From Orychophragmus violaceus (Eukaryota; Streptophyta; Magnoliopsida; Brassicales; Brassicaceae): a stretch of DNA of 64,000 nucleotides. Position numbers and translations under genes: made by a program. Of this stretch, positions 11,350-21,400 are shown piece after piece. The notes below the pieces were generated by a model, which worked only from the letters and a program-made list of their open reading frames with translations, searched no databases and had not been told where the DNA came from. The stretch lies in contig CM058235.1 in assembly GCA_030180135.1 (NCBI GenBank), positions 93,100,535-93,164,534 of the forward strand, in the 5' to 3' direction. The first letter of the stretch is position 1, and each line of letters starts with the position of its first letter.

Positions 11350-12036
11350 TGTTGGAATCCCTAGGATCCTGGGTCTAGGTGATTGAATCCAAGAACTGAC
11401 CTCGTGATTACCTGGAGATTGGCAGCGGAAATTGGAGCAGGTAAACGAGATCTAGATCGCTTCAATCGCTGCGCCTCTATCGTAGTCCACACGCACACAA
11501 GCTGGAATCCGCCGGGATGCTAGTACCGGTGATCGGATCTCCTGGGATACTCTACGTGTTTCTCAAGGAAGAGGGTCTGTTTTCTGTCAAGAAAAACTGT
11601 CTGCGACGGCTCTATCTTAGGTCGTGTAACCTGGCCCCTATAAATAGGCCCACGGTTTACAAACCGTAACATCAGTCACGGTATCGACCTTGTGTCGATC
11701 GTTGCACCCAATGGTAACGATCGACACACCTCTTGTATCGATCGACGCACCAATGGCATCGATCGATACACCTCTTAAAACACGAATTCAATGTGTATCC
11801 AATACACATTGATCGGACCATATGCCAATGATCAATCCCTACAGAAGCGTATCCAACTTGCTTAGGTGTGTGACCCTTTAGGTTCACACGATACTAGAAA
11901 TGAGTTACAACTCATTTGTCATAAGCGGTTTCTAGCAAAACATTATGACTAGCCAGTATCACATGAATTGTCCGATCTCGACAATACAACTATCTTTATA
12001 GTAAGTATAATGTGATTTCAGGACATAATCCCAACA
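11350..12036 (-). repeat. 5' LTR of Cop-c (687 bp)
   Basis: Same family as 4937-5624 with about a dozen differences, including one single-base indel in a T run. It ends at the GATTA target duplication. Confidence 0.92.
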
Positions 12037-12134
12037 GATTAGGGGTGATCAATGGATTTCTAATGTTTGATTGTTTAAAACATCGTCTATCAAAGTGTGT
12101 TTAGTGCCTAATTAGCCTTGATCACGTTGATTAG
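12037..12134 (+). repeat. 5' LTR of Gyp-1, second segment (98 bp between Cop-c and Cop-d)
   Basis: Corresponds to the stretch ending at the ATTAG near 40335 in the intact 3' LTR. Cop-c and Cop-d thus landed 98 bp apart in the same LTR. It ends in ATTAG, the target duplication of Cop-d. Confidence 0.9.
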
Positions 12135-12205
12135 TGTTGGGAATGTCCTGAAATCTATTGTACTTGCTCTAAGTGAAAGTCGTATAGTCGAGATGAGACA
12201 ATCAC

Positions 12206-12281
12206 ATAACACTAGGTAGTCATAACGCTTTGCTAGAAGCCACTTATGATCAATGAGTTGAGAACTCATTGCTAGTGTTAT
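12206..12281 (+). promoter_or_regulatory. Two-stem structure in U3 of Cop-d
   Basis: Outer arms ATAACACTAG (12206-12215) and CTAGTGTTAT (12272-12281); inner hairpin AATGAGTT (12252-12259), loop GAG, AACTCATT (12263-12270). Homologous positions in the Cop-c, Cop-e and Cop-f LTRs keep pairing with different bases. Being in U3, the structure would also occur near the 3' end of the genomic RNA. Confidence 0.6.
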
Positions 12282-12398
12282 ATGATCCTACAGGGTCACA
12301 CACCTAAGCAAACTGGGCGTCATAGACGAGGTTGATCATTAATGTAATGATCCAATGAATGCATATTTGATATGCAGTCGATATCAATGTTCTGGGGA

Positions 12399-12506
12399 GT
12401 GTCGATCGTTGCAGTTAGTGCATCGATCGATGCACTCGCGGATTAATCAGATTAATTCGGTTTAATCGTTGGTTAATTCCGTTGTGGTTTAAGCCGACAT
12501 ATATAA
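12399..12506 (+). promoter_or_regulatory. Cop-d U3 palindrome pair and TATA box
   Basis: Two CGATCG-centred palindromes separated by about five bases at 12399-12435, then TATATAA at 12500-12506, 65 bp downstream. Repeated in the 3' LTR near 18955-19062. Confidence 0.55.
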
Positions 12507-12817
12507 GAAATATGGTCGACCTAAAATCGTCCCTAACCTAATTCATAGCCACCAGAACACAGAAACAAACCTCTCTGGAGATTAGATCTCTGTAAGGCAC
12601 TAGCATCCTTGCGGTCCAGTTTGTGTGCGTGTGGATACCAGTAGAGGCGCAGCATTTGAGGCGCTTCGTGATCTCGATTATCTGCAAACACTTCCGCTGC
12701 ATATTCAACAGGTAATCTCGAGATCTGTTAGATTCAATTACATGAACCTTAGATCCTAGGCTCGGAATTCAGACTAGGGTTGCTAATCCTGATTAGAACT
12801 GCTAGAAATTCCTACAG

Positions 12818-12829
12818 TGGTATCAGAGC
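12818..12829 (+). other. Primer-binding site of Cop-d (tRNA-iMet type)
   Basis: TGGTATCAGAGC, one base after the LTR end. Confidence 0.93.
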
Positions 12830-13889
12830 TTTAGGGTTCCATTGAATCTGTGGCATGTTGATTAGATTAGTTGAATCTGGATCTCTGTATAGTTGATACA
12901 AGCATGCTGAAATTCGTTTTTGATTAAAACTAGTTTAGGGTTTTAATTTGAAAAATCGATTAGGGTTTATCGCCCTGTGTCGATCGACACCAAGCAGGTA
13001 TCGGTCGACACAGAAGGATAACCCGAATAAAACTTTTCGCCTAGTGTCGATCGACACAAGCGTTGTGTCGGTCGACACAAACCTCGCGAGAGTGATGAAC
13101 CGGTTCAATTGGATTGGACCGGTTATCGAGCTTGGTTAAATGGTTTGAATTGCGATTGGTTTGATTAGGTTGGTATCGACCGATGCTAGTGTAGCATCGA
13201 TCGACACCGACCGGTATTCAAAACCGGATCAATTGGATTGATCGGTTATCGCGTATTGCTTTTGGTTATTCTGTATCGATCGACACTATAGTAGTGTCGG
13301 TCGACATCAGATTCGATGATTGAGTTTTTGGAGCCTGCAATCACAGAACCAAAGCATGATAAATCAATTAATTATAAGAATTAAAACATAATAAAACTGA
13401 ACGTTTTAATGATTCCGTTCCTCAATCAAATATCAAGTGATACTTGATGTCTTTCCAATCTTGTCAACTGTCAAGACCCATTTAGTTGTGTGATAGACTT
13501 GCAGTGCAAGATGTCCACAATTTCATGAGTAAGACAGAGGTAATCGTGTTGATGGACTTGCAATGCAAGACATCAACAATTACATGACTGAATAGATTGG
13601 TTCACTTGACTGGGCCATCAAAATCGTTTTGGGCTCAGAGACATCAGGTGGATTGGACATAAGATGTCGATCCACAACCAAGAGTTATATTGGATATAAC
13701 TAGCAAGGTTGTTGCTTACCTAAATAGCTAAAGTTGAGTGATAGCCAGTGGCTCACTTGAATTTAGTAAAATATGGGTCTTGGATCATTATATTCATCTG
13801 AGGAAACATTGATTGAATATAATGCGAGTTTTTCTTAAATGTTAAGATTTCTCATTTCCTGAACATCATAACTAAACTTTTTCTTTTCT
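12830..13889 (+). mobile_element. Cop-d leader: palindrome pairs and stem-loop block
   Basis: About 1.06 kb untranslated. Four palindrome pairs lie at roughly 12973-13010, 13043-13080, 13171-13207 and 13271-13307. Then a stem-loop block: ATCAAGT/ACTTGAT with a 3-nt loop (13432-13448), TCTTG/CAAGA (about 13459-13476), a hairpin around CTTGCA-G-TGCAAG (13487-13520), and GTTGATG/CATCAAC enclosing CTTGCA/TGCAAG (13548-13577). Just before the gag ATG is a pyrimidine stretch ending CTCAG, which looks like a 3' splice site. Confidence 0.75.
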
Positions 13890-16800
13890 ATGTTCTCAGC
13901 TATGACTAACACTCATAACAACTCTTTCTCCCTGCGATCCGTCCTTGAGAAGGACAAGTTAACTGGATCGAATTTTCTCGAATGGTATCGGAACTTGAGA
14001 ATTGTTCTCAAGCAGGAGAAGCGGGACTATGTCCTTGAAAATGTTCTCCCTGAAAAACCGAGAGCCAATGCTCCACATGCAGAAAGGAATGCTTGGGATA
14101 AGCATTCTAATGATGTGGTCGATGTGAATTGTCTCATGTTGGCTACCATGAACTCGGATTTGCAGAAGCAATACGAGAACGTGGAGTCGCCCGTGGAGAT
14201 GATCACTAGCCTGAAAAGTATGTTTCAGGAGCAGGCACGAACTGAGAGATACCAGACGGTTAAATCTCTCATTGAATGCAAGCTACCAAAGGACAGTCCA
14301 GTCAGTCCTCATGTCATTAAGATGATGGGTTATATTGATAACCCGGGGAGGCTGGATTGTCCCATTAGCCAAGAGTTGGCTACTGACATCATTCTGCAGT
14401 CACTGCCGTCAAGTTATGATCAGTTTGTTATGAACTATAACATGAATAACTTGACAAAGACATTGACTGAGCTGCATGGCATGCTCAAGACAGCTGAGCC
14501 AAATATCAAGAAGGGTACTCCTAATGTACTTATGGTACAAGGGGGTAAGAAGTTTAAGAAACTTGGAAAAGGTAAGGGAAAGGGCAAGGCAGTCCCGGTT
14601 GAGAACCAGGACACGCCGGCGCCAGCCCCAAAGCCCAAGCCGGGCCCATCTGAGACTGATAAGTGCCATTACTGTAAAGAGCTTGGGCATTGGAAGAGAA
14701 ATTGCAACAAATTCTTGGAAGAGAAGAAGAAGAAGAAGACTTTCGAGACTTCATCTTCAGGTATTTATGTTATAGAAGTAAATGTTACTACTTCTGTTTC
14801 TACTTCTTGGGTATTGGATACCGGTTGTGGTGCTCATATTTGTACAAATATGCAGGGCCTAAGCAACAGTAGGAAGTTGGAAAAGGGACAAGTGGACCTG
14901 CGCGTGGGAAATGGAGCAAGAGTTGCTGCATTAGCCGTAGGAACATATAACTTGTCTTTACCTTCTGGTTTGGTTTTAAAGCTTAATAATTGCTACTATG
15001 TACCTGCTATAAGCAGAAATATTATTTCCATTCCTGTTTTGGATGTGGAAGGATATCAGTTTTCAATTAAGAATAAATGTTGTTCTTTTGATTACAATGA
15101 TATATTTTATGGTAGCAGCCCATTAGAGAATGGGCTTTATGTTTTAAACCAAACTGCACCAATCTATAACATTAACACCAAGAGATTCAAATCAAATGAC
15201 ACGAATCAGACTTTTCTTTGGCATTGTCGTTTGGGCCACATAAACGAGAAACGGATTCAAAAGCTCCATAGTGATGGGCTTTTGGGCTCATTTGATTATG
15301 AATCATGTGAGAAATGTGAGTCTTGTTTACTAGGCAAAATGGCAAAGGCGCCTTTCAACAAATCAAATGAAAGGGCCAGTGACCTATTGGGCCTTATACA
15401 TACAGATGTATGCGGCCCAATGAGCACAAGTGCCAGAGGAAATTTTCGATACTTCATTACCTTCACTGATGATTTCAGCAGGTATGGCTATGTCTATTTA
15501 ATGAGACACAAGTCGGAATCTTTTGAAAAGTTTAAAGAGTTCCAAAATGAAGTACATAATCAACTTGGTAAAAGTATTAAGGCTCTTCGATCAGATCGTG
15601 GAGGAGAATACTTAAGCCAAGAATTCAGTGATCATTTGAGAGATTGTGGAATTGTTTCACAACTCACTCCTCCTGGAACACCACAATGGAATGGGGTGTC
15701 CGAGAGGAGAAATCGAACTCTATTAGATATGGTTCGATCAATGATGAGTCTCTCAACTCTTCCATTATCCTTTTGGGGATACGCTCTAGAAACATCTGCG
15801 TTTACACTTAATAGGGTTCCGTCAAAATCAGTTGCAAAGACACCACATGAGATGTGGACTGGAAATGTTCCAAGTGTGTCTTTCCTGAAGATTTGGGGTT
15901 GTTAAGCTTATGTTAAGAGATTAATTACAGATAAGCTCGAGCCCAAATCTGATAAATGCTACTTCGTTGGTTATCCTAAGGAAACCAAGGCATACTACTT
16001 TTACAACCAATCCGAGAACAAAGTGTTTGTTGCTCGGAACTGCGTTTTCCTTGAGAGAGAGTTTCTTTCCAAGAGAAACAGTGGGAGTAAAGTACAACTC
16101 GAAGAAGTTCGAGAACCGCAGGAAAATGCTCAACCCGTAGAGGAAGAGCAACAGTTGGATCTACAAAGAGTTGTAGACCCAACGCCTGTGGAGCCAGAAA
16201 TTCGTAGATCCGAAAGGATCCGTCACGAACCCGAGATATATGGATTTCTCGTAACCAATTGTCATGATTTATTGATCATTGACAGTGACGAGCCCGCGAA
16301 TTACGAAGAAGCGATGATGAGCCCTGACTCCGAAAAGTGGCTGAAAGCCGCTGAATCCGAAATGGGATCCATGTCACAGAACCAAGTATGGACTTTGGTT
16401 GATATACCCGATGGTGCAAGACCCATTGAGTGTAAATGGATTTTCAAGAAGAAAATTGATGTGGATGGAAATATTCAGATATATAAAGCAAGGCTGGTGG
16501 CAAAAGGTTTCAAACAAATTCATGGTATAGACTATGAAGAAACCTATTCACCTGTAGCCATGCTTAAATCCATTCGGATTCTCCTAGCAACAGCTGCTCA
16601 TTATGATTATGAGATCTGGCAAATGGACGTGAAAACAGCTTTCCTTAATGGAATTCTGGAAGAGGATGTGTACATGACACAGCCCGAAGGTTTCATCGAT
16701 CCTAATGCTGCTAGGAAAGTATGCAAGCTTCATCGATCCATTTATGGATTGAAGCAAGCATCTCGGAGTTGGAATCTTCGTTTTGATGAAGCAGTCAAAG

Positions 16801-17864
16801 AGTTTGATTTCATCAGAAGCGAAGAAGAACCATGTGTTTACAAGAAGACTAGTGGGAGCGCTGTTGCATTTCTCGTGTTGTATGTATATGACATACTTCT
16901 TCTCGGAAATGACGTTCCGTTGTTACAGTCTATTAAGACTTGGCTCGGAAGTTGTTTTTCAATGAAAGACATGGGAGAAGCCGCGTATATTCTTGGAATA
17001 AGAATCTATAGAGATAGATTAAACAAGTTAATTGGACTGTGTCAAGACACTTATATCGATAAAGTCTTACACAGATTCAGAATGCAAGATTCCAAGAAGG
17101 GCTTCATACCAATGTCTTATGGCATAAGTCTCAGCAAGAAGCAGTGTCCTGAGACACCTGCTGAGCGAGATCGCATGAGTCGGATTCCCTATGCCTCGGC
17201 GTTGGGATCCATCATGTATGCCATGCTCTGTACTCGTCCAGATGTTGCTTGTGCTTTAAGAATGACGAGTAGATACCAATCGGATCCAGGTGAAAGTCAC
17301 TGGACAGCAGTCAAGAATATTCTGAAGTATTTGAGAAATACTAAGGATAAATTCTTGGTGTATGGAGGAAGTGATGAGCTGGTAGTAAGTGGTTACACAG
17401 ACGCAAGTTTTCAGACAGACCAAGATGATTTCCGATCGCAATCTGGTTACATCTTCTGCCTGAATGGCGGTGCAGTAAGCTGGAAGAGTTCCAAGCAGGA
17501 CACTGTAGCAGATTCCACAACTGAAGCTGAGTACCTCGCTGCTTCTGAAGCGGCAAAGGAGGCTGTTTGGATCAAGAAGTTCATTACTGAACTTGGTGTG
17601 ATTCCTAGCATTTCTGAGCCAGTGGCTTTGTATTGTGACAACAATGGAGCCATTGCGCAAGCAAAGGAACCTAGATCACACCAGAAATCCAAACACATAG
17701 AAAGGCGATATCACCTTATCCGTGATATTGTGAATAGAGGAGATGTGAAGATCAGCAGAGTCCCGACGGATGAGAATGTTGCTGATCCACTGACCAAGCC
17801 TCTCCCAAGGCCTAAGCATGAGTTTCATACAACTGCTGTAGGCATTAGATTTCTTAAGATATGA
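13890..17864 (+). pseudogene. Gag-pol polyprotein of Cop-d, single frame with one in-frame stop
   Basis: One frame of 1325 codons, the normal Copia length, with domains in Copia order. Gag about 1-255 (family start MTNTHNN at the second ATG, 13902), zinc knuckle CHYCKELGHWKRNC about 259-272, protease WVLDTGCGAH about 306, integrase HHCC zinc motif from about 445, integrase core D,D,E in LIHTDVCGPM (~503), LRSDRGGEY (~566) and PQWNGVSERRNR (~600). Codon 672 is TAA (15903-15905) where Cop-g has GAA. RT, then RNase H with GYTDASF and ADSTTEAEYLA, finish at 17864. At codon 1000 (16887-16889) TAT replaces GAT of Cop-g, so the YVDD catalytic box reads YVYD. Both changes are G to T. The ORF up to the stop still gives Gag, protease and most of integrase. 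Confidence 0.93.
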
Positions 17865-18680
17865 TCTTGATTTCAGTGGGAGTTGTATTTGTTTTAGTTA
17901 TGACATGATGTTCACAAAGACATAATAGTTATGTTATTTTAATGAAATTGTTTCAGCATTATTTAATTGTGTTAATTAAATATATATATTGTCCCAAAGT
18001 GATTTATGACATTTTATAGGCCATCAAGTATGTGACTTGATCATGAAACCCTATATGCAATAAATGACATAAATTATAATGGTCCCTGGTCGAGGTTGTT
18101 AACGTGGGACATTAACAACCACGTGAGACTAGTATGTGAGGTGACTGATGACCATGTTTCATGGAGTCATTAATAAGTGTATTAAAGTCAATCACATAGA
18201 TTTGTGTTAGAGAACACATAATCGGACTTGACCCGTTAATGAGAACTCTACAAGATGTTATATGAGTGTCATAAGAGTTTCTCATTACGACTAAAGAGAG
18301 TAGTCCTTAGACCTGAGTTCATCATGTCCTCTCTTATATGGATTGGTTCGTCTTGACTTTGTCAAACGTCAGCCGTAACTGGTGATTATAAAGACACTGA
18401 TTAGGCGGATCATGAGATATAAAAGAGACATGGATGGAACAAGATGGGATTTGTACCTCCTATATAACAGGAGTTAAATATCTCTGGGCCTATCGAAGAT
18501 TTGATACTGGAAATGCGTGGCCGCGCTCAAACGAGGTGATTGTCAGTCGTTTATTTTTCATCAGTACAAATCGGGATTCGATAAACGTAATCTGGTTGAA
18601 TAAGGATGACACAGTGCTTGCCTTATGCTAGATTGAGATATAGCTACAAAGGGATTAAAGGAATAGATGATTCCAGTACA
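17865..18680 (+). mobile_element. Cop-d 3' untranslated internal region
   Basis: Non-coding tail between pol and the polypurine tract. Homologous in layout to 26480-27330 of Cop-e and 5641-6436 of Cop-c. No gene seen. Confidence 0.75.
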
Positions 18681-18690
18681 AGTGGGAGAT
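18681..18690 (+). other. Polypurine tract of Cop-d
   Basis: AGTGGGAGAT immediately before the 3' LTR; primes plus-strand DNA in LTR elements. Confidence 0.9.
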
Positions 18691-19372
18691 TGTTGGGAAT
18701 GTCCTGAAATCTATTGTACTTGCTCTAAGTGAAAGTCGTATAGTCGAGATGAGACAATCACATAACACTAGGTAGTCATAACGCTTTGCTAGAAGCCACT
18801 TATGATCAATGAGTTGAGAACTCATTGCTAGTGTTATATGATCCTACAGGGTCACACACCTAAGCAAACTGGGCGTCATAGACGAGGTTGATCATTAATG
18901 TAATGATCCAATGAATGCATATTTGATATGCAGTCGATATCAATGTTCTGGGGAGTGTCGATCGTTGCAGTTAGTGCATCGATCGATGCACTCGCGGATT
19001 AATCAGATTAATTTGGTTTAATCGTTGGTTAATTCCGTTGTGGTTTAAGCCGACATATATAAGAAATATGGTCGACCTAAACTCGTCCCTAACCTAATTC
19101 ATAGCCACCATAACACAGAAACAAACCTCTCTGGAGATTAGATCTCTGTAAGGCACTAGCATCCCTGCGGTCCAGTTTGTGTGCGTGTGGATACCAGTAG
19201 AGGCGCAGCATTTGAGGCGCTTCGTGATCTCGATTATCTGCAAACACTTCCGCTGCATATTCAACAGGTAATCTCGAGATCTGTTAGATTCAATTACATG
19301 AACCTTAGATCCTAGGCTCGGAATTCAGACTAGGGTTGCTAATCCTGATTAGAACTGCTAGAAATTCCTACA
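18691..19372 (+). repeat. 3' LTR of Cop-d (682 bp)
   Basis: Same length as the 5' LTR with four substitutions by eye (for example C to T in the GATTAATTC block and A to C in CTAAAATCG). Confidence 0.96.
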
Positions 19373-19929
19373 ATTAGGATGTTTAGGATTTTTTGCTCAC
19401 CATGTGTTCGATGAAATTCCAGTTTCTAGCTTTGATAGGACTTTCACATTCTAGCACATGAAAATTGATGTTTAGAGTGATTGTTGGCTGTTTGGAACTT
19501 GTTTGAATGCTTGCTTGATTTTAATTCACAAATGAGAATTTGTTCTTGGATTAGGATTAAGTAAAGAGATTAATATTAAGAGATTAAACTGATCAACTTG
19601 TTGTGTTTCTTGCTAGGAGGTTAGCTTCTTTGAAGTTTAAATTAGGGTCCTTGATCATCCCGAGTTACCTATCCGTTGACCTTAACCCTTAGGCCTTATC
19701 CTCGTCTTTGATTGTTAAGAATTCATTTTGTTTGCTTGTTTTTGTTTACTTCTATTTGAATTGTTTTCGTTAGGATTTTTAGAATAAAAACTTAATTGGG
19801 TGATTTGACTCTAGAGGTTTAGTGTGTTCTTATTGGTTTTATCCGTCCCAAAAAAGGTTCGATACCTCAAGGCTACACGATAAGCTTGAGGAATTGGTAC
19901 CTCAAAGGATTGCAAAATCCTTGTTATCA
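19373..19929 (+). repeat. 5' LTR of Gyp-1, third segment
   Basis: Continues the LTR after Cop-d and ends in TTGTTATCA just before the Gypsy primer site. Matches 40336-40885. Confidence 0.9.
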
Positions 19930-19932
19930 ATT

Positions 19933-19945
19933 TGGCGCCGTTGCC
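19933..19945 (+). other. Primer-binding site of Gyp-1 (tRNA-Asp type)
   Basis: TGGCGCCGTTGCC, the core of the tRNA-Asp primer site used by plant Gypsy elements such as Athila-type; the last bases have diverged from the site seen in Gyp-2. Confidence 0.85.
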
Positions 19946-20044
19946 ATTTTGGGATTTTGGATATATCAATTCGATTTCTATTCCTTTTTAGTTAAAGTCT
20001 TTGTTACTAACTTTGCTACTTTCTCTCTTTTTGATGTTAGGTGT

Positions 20045-20711
20045 ATGAACTTGCGCAGCCGAGGGACAACAAACTTAGTTGCAAGAGTTGAGGAAATCAA
20101 AGCACACGAGAGGAGATTAGCAAAGGAACGACGCGCACACAAGAGATCCGTTCACTTAGGGAGACTTTGGTTGGAACCAACTGTTGAGGTTCTACAAGAC
20201 TTTGTGAGTGTTGAGCAGCCGGTTATGGATAATAATCAGGATCAACAACAGCAGCAAGAGCAACAACGGCCAGCTAGGGCCATTGGTGATGGAGATGCAC
20301 CGGATACAAATACAAACCGGCAAGGGATCATTCCACCACCGGTCAACAACAAAAACTTCTAGATCCGGGCTATGGTGATGAACATGGTACAAAACAACCA
20401 GTTTCATGGGCTTGCATCTGAGGATCCATTGCAGCACTTGGATACATTTGACAAGATTTGTGCTACTACAAGGCTTAATGGTGTAACTGATGATGGTTTG
20501 AAGATGCGTCTCTTCTTCTTCTCTTTGGCGGATAGAGCTAAGGATTGGGAAAGCACCATCCCTCCGGGATCCTACTACTTGGGGAGACCTTAAGAAGGCT
20601 TTCTTGAAGTGTTCTTCTCAGCTACTAGGACTGCCCATTTTCGCAATGAGCTATCCGGCTTTTTACAACTCAACAATGAGAGCTTTGCTGAAGCTTGGGA
20701 GAGGTTCAATA
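20045..20711 (+). pseudogene. Gyp-1 gag, first part
   Basis: ATG at 20045 opens MNLRSRGTTNLVARVEE and a glutamine-rich stretch (QDQQQQQEQQ), then the Retrotrans_gag-type region (MVQNNQFHGLASEDPLQHLDT, LRLF-like block, WERFNM). There is an in-frame TAG at 20360-20362, a frameshift near 20573 and another near 20612, so this gag is dead. Cop-e cuts it at 20711, duplicating CAATA. The sequence resumes at 28027. The Gag is of the Athila-like type of plant Gypsy element (inference from sequence style). Confidence 0.85.
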
Positions 20712-21387
20712 TGTTGGAATTGTGTCCAGTAATCTCGGTACTGTCTCTAGAAAGTAAGAGTATGTCAATGATCAGACATAAGTCATATAATACTGGGGGT
20801 CATGATGGCTTGCTAGAGTCCGCTCATGATCTATAAGTCTTGGACTTATTGCCTCTATTATATGATCCCATATGGGTCACACGCCTAAGCTAACAGGAAA
20901 ATGTGTAGGAACGGTTTAGCAGAAGTACGGTAAAAGTGCTAGGCATTTACTGTACTTAGAGAGAATAAAAGGGTTTAGCCACTGTGTGTCGATCGATGCA
21001 CATGGTGTGTCGATCGACACAGTGCGAGAACGCCTTCGAGTTAATTGGTATTTGGGCCAAAGGCCCAAACGGAACTGAACAAGTTTTATAAATAAAACTT
21101 GAGACGAGTTCAGGCAATTAACCCTAGCCAGCCGCGAGCCTCCTCTCTCTCTGCGCCGATTCCCGTATGGTCTAGCAGCCTCTCTTCCTGCTTGGTGTGC
21201 GTGTGTGAACCTCTGGAGGAGTTATCACTTGGTGGCTCTCTGATCTCTGACCTGTTCTCCCTTTCCGCTGCATAAACAGGTAAAAGGTGAGATCAACAAT
21301 TGTTTCTAATCAAGAGAACCTAGATCCGCATGTTTAGGATAATCTGAATCAGAGAATTGAATCAGGATTCATCTAAACATTCCTTCA
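20712..21387 (+). repeat. 5' LTR of Cop-e (676 bp)
   Basis: TGTTGGAATTGTGTCC to AACATTCCTTCA. Two-stem arms CATATAATA/TATTATATG (20784-20792, 20856-20864) and ATAAGTC/GACTTAT (20833-20839, 20843-20849). Confidence 0.95.
20984..21094 (+). promoter_or_regulatory. Cop-e U3 palindrome pair and TATA box
   Basis: Palindrome pair at 20984-21021 (TGTCGATCGATGCA then TGTCGATCGACACA) and TATAAATA at 21087-21094, 66 bp downstream. Same arrangement near 27618-27728 in the 3' LTR. Confidence 0.55.
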
Positions 21388-21388
21388 G

Positions 21389-21400
21389 TGGTATCAGAGC
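21389..21400 (+). other. Primer-binding site of Cop-e (tRNA-iMet type)
   Basis: TGGTATCAGAGC next to the LTR. Confidence 0.93.

Larger units (their letters stand above)
4937..12036 (-). mobile_element. Cop-c: complete but pol-defective Copia retrotransposon (7.1 kb)
   Basis: Bounded by perfect 5-bp target duplications GATTA at 4932-4936 and 12037-12041, inside the Gyp-1 5' LTR. Two LTRs of about 688 bp, primer site at the high-coordinate end, polypurine tract at the low end, so it reads on the minus strand. It has an intact gag ORF and a decayed pol with a large RT deletion. The LTRs differ at roughly ten to twelve positions by eye (about 98.4% identity), the oldest of the four nested Copia insertions. 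Confidence 0.93.
12135..12816 (+). repeat. 5' LTR of Cop-d (682 bp)
   Basis: Starts TGTTGGGAATGTCCTG, ends AGAAATTCCTACA. U3 holds the two-stem structure (12206-12281), the palindrome pair (12399-12435) and TATATAA (12500-12506). Confidence 0.96.
12135..19372 (+). mobile_element. Cop-d: young full-length Copia retrotransposon (7.2 kb)
   Basis: Perfect target duplications ATTAG at 12130-12134 and 19373-19377. LTRs are 682 bp each with four differences counted by eye (99.4%). Primer site, leader, gag-pol frame and polypurine tract are all in order. The unoccupied site is preserved in the Gyp-1 3' LTR near 40326-40345, which proves the borders. The element is recent but not autonomous: pol has an in-frame stop and an altered RT active site. 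Confidence 0.96.

Noticed and set aside
14409..14872. Overlapping ORFs on both strands across gag in Cop-d and Cop-g
   Set aside because: Shadow frames of the lysine-rich gag tail; the real frame has the CCHC knuckle and continues into protease.
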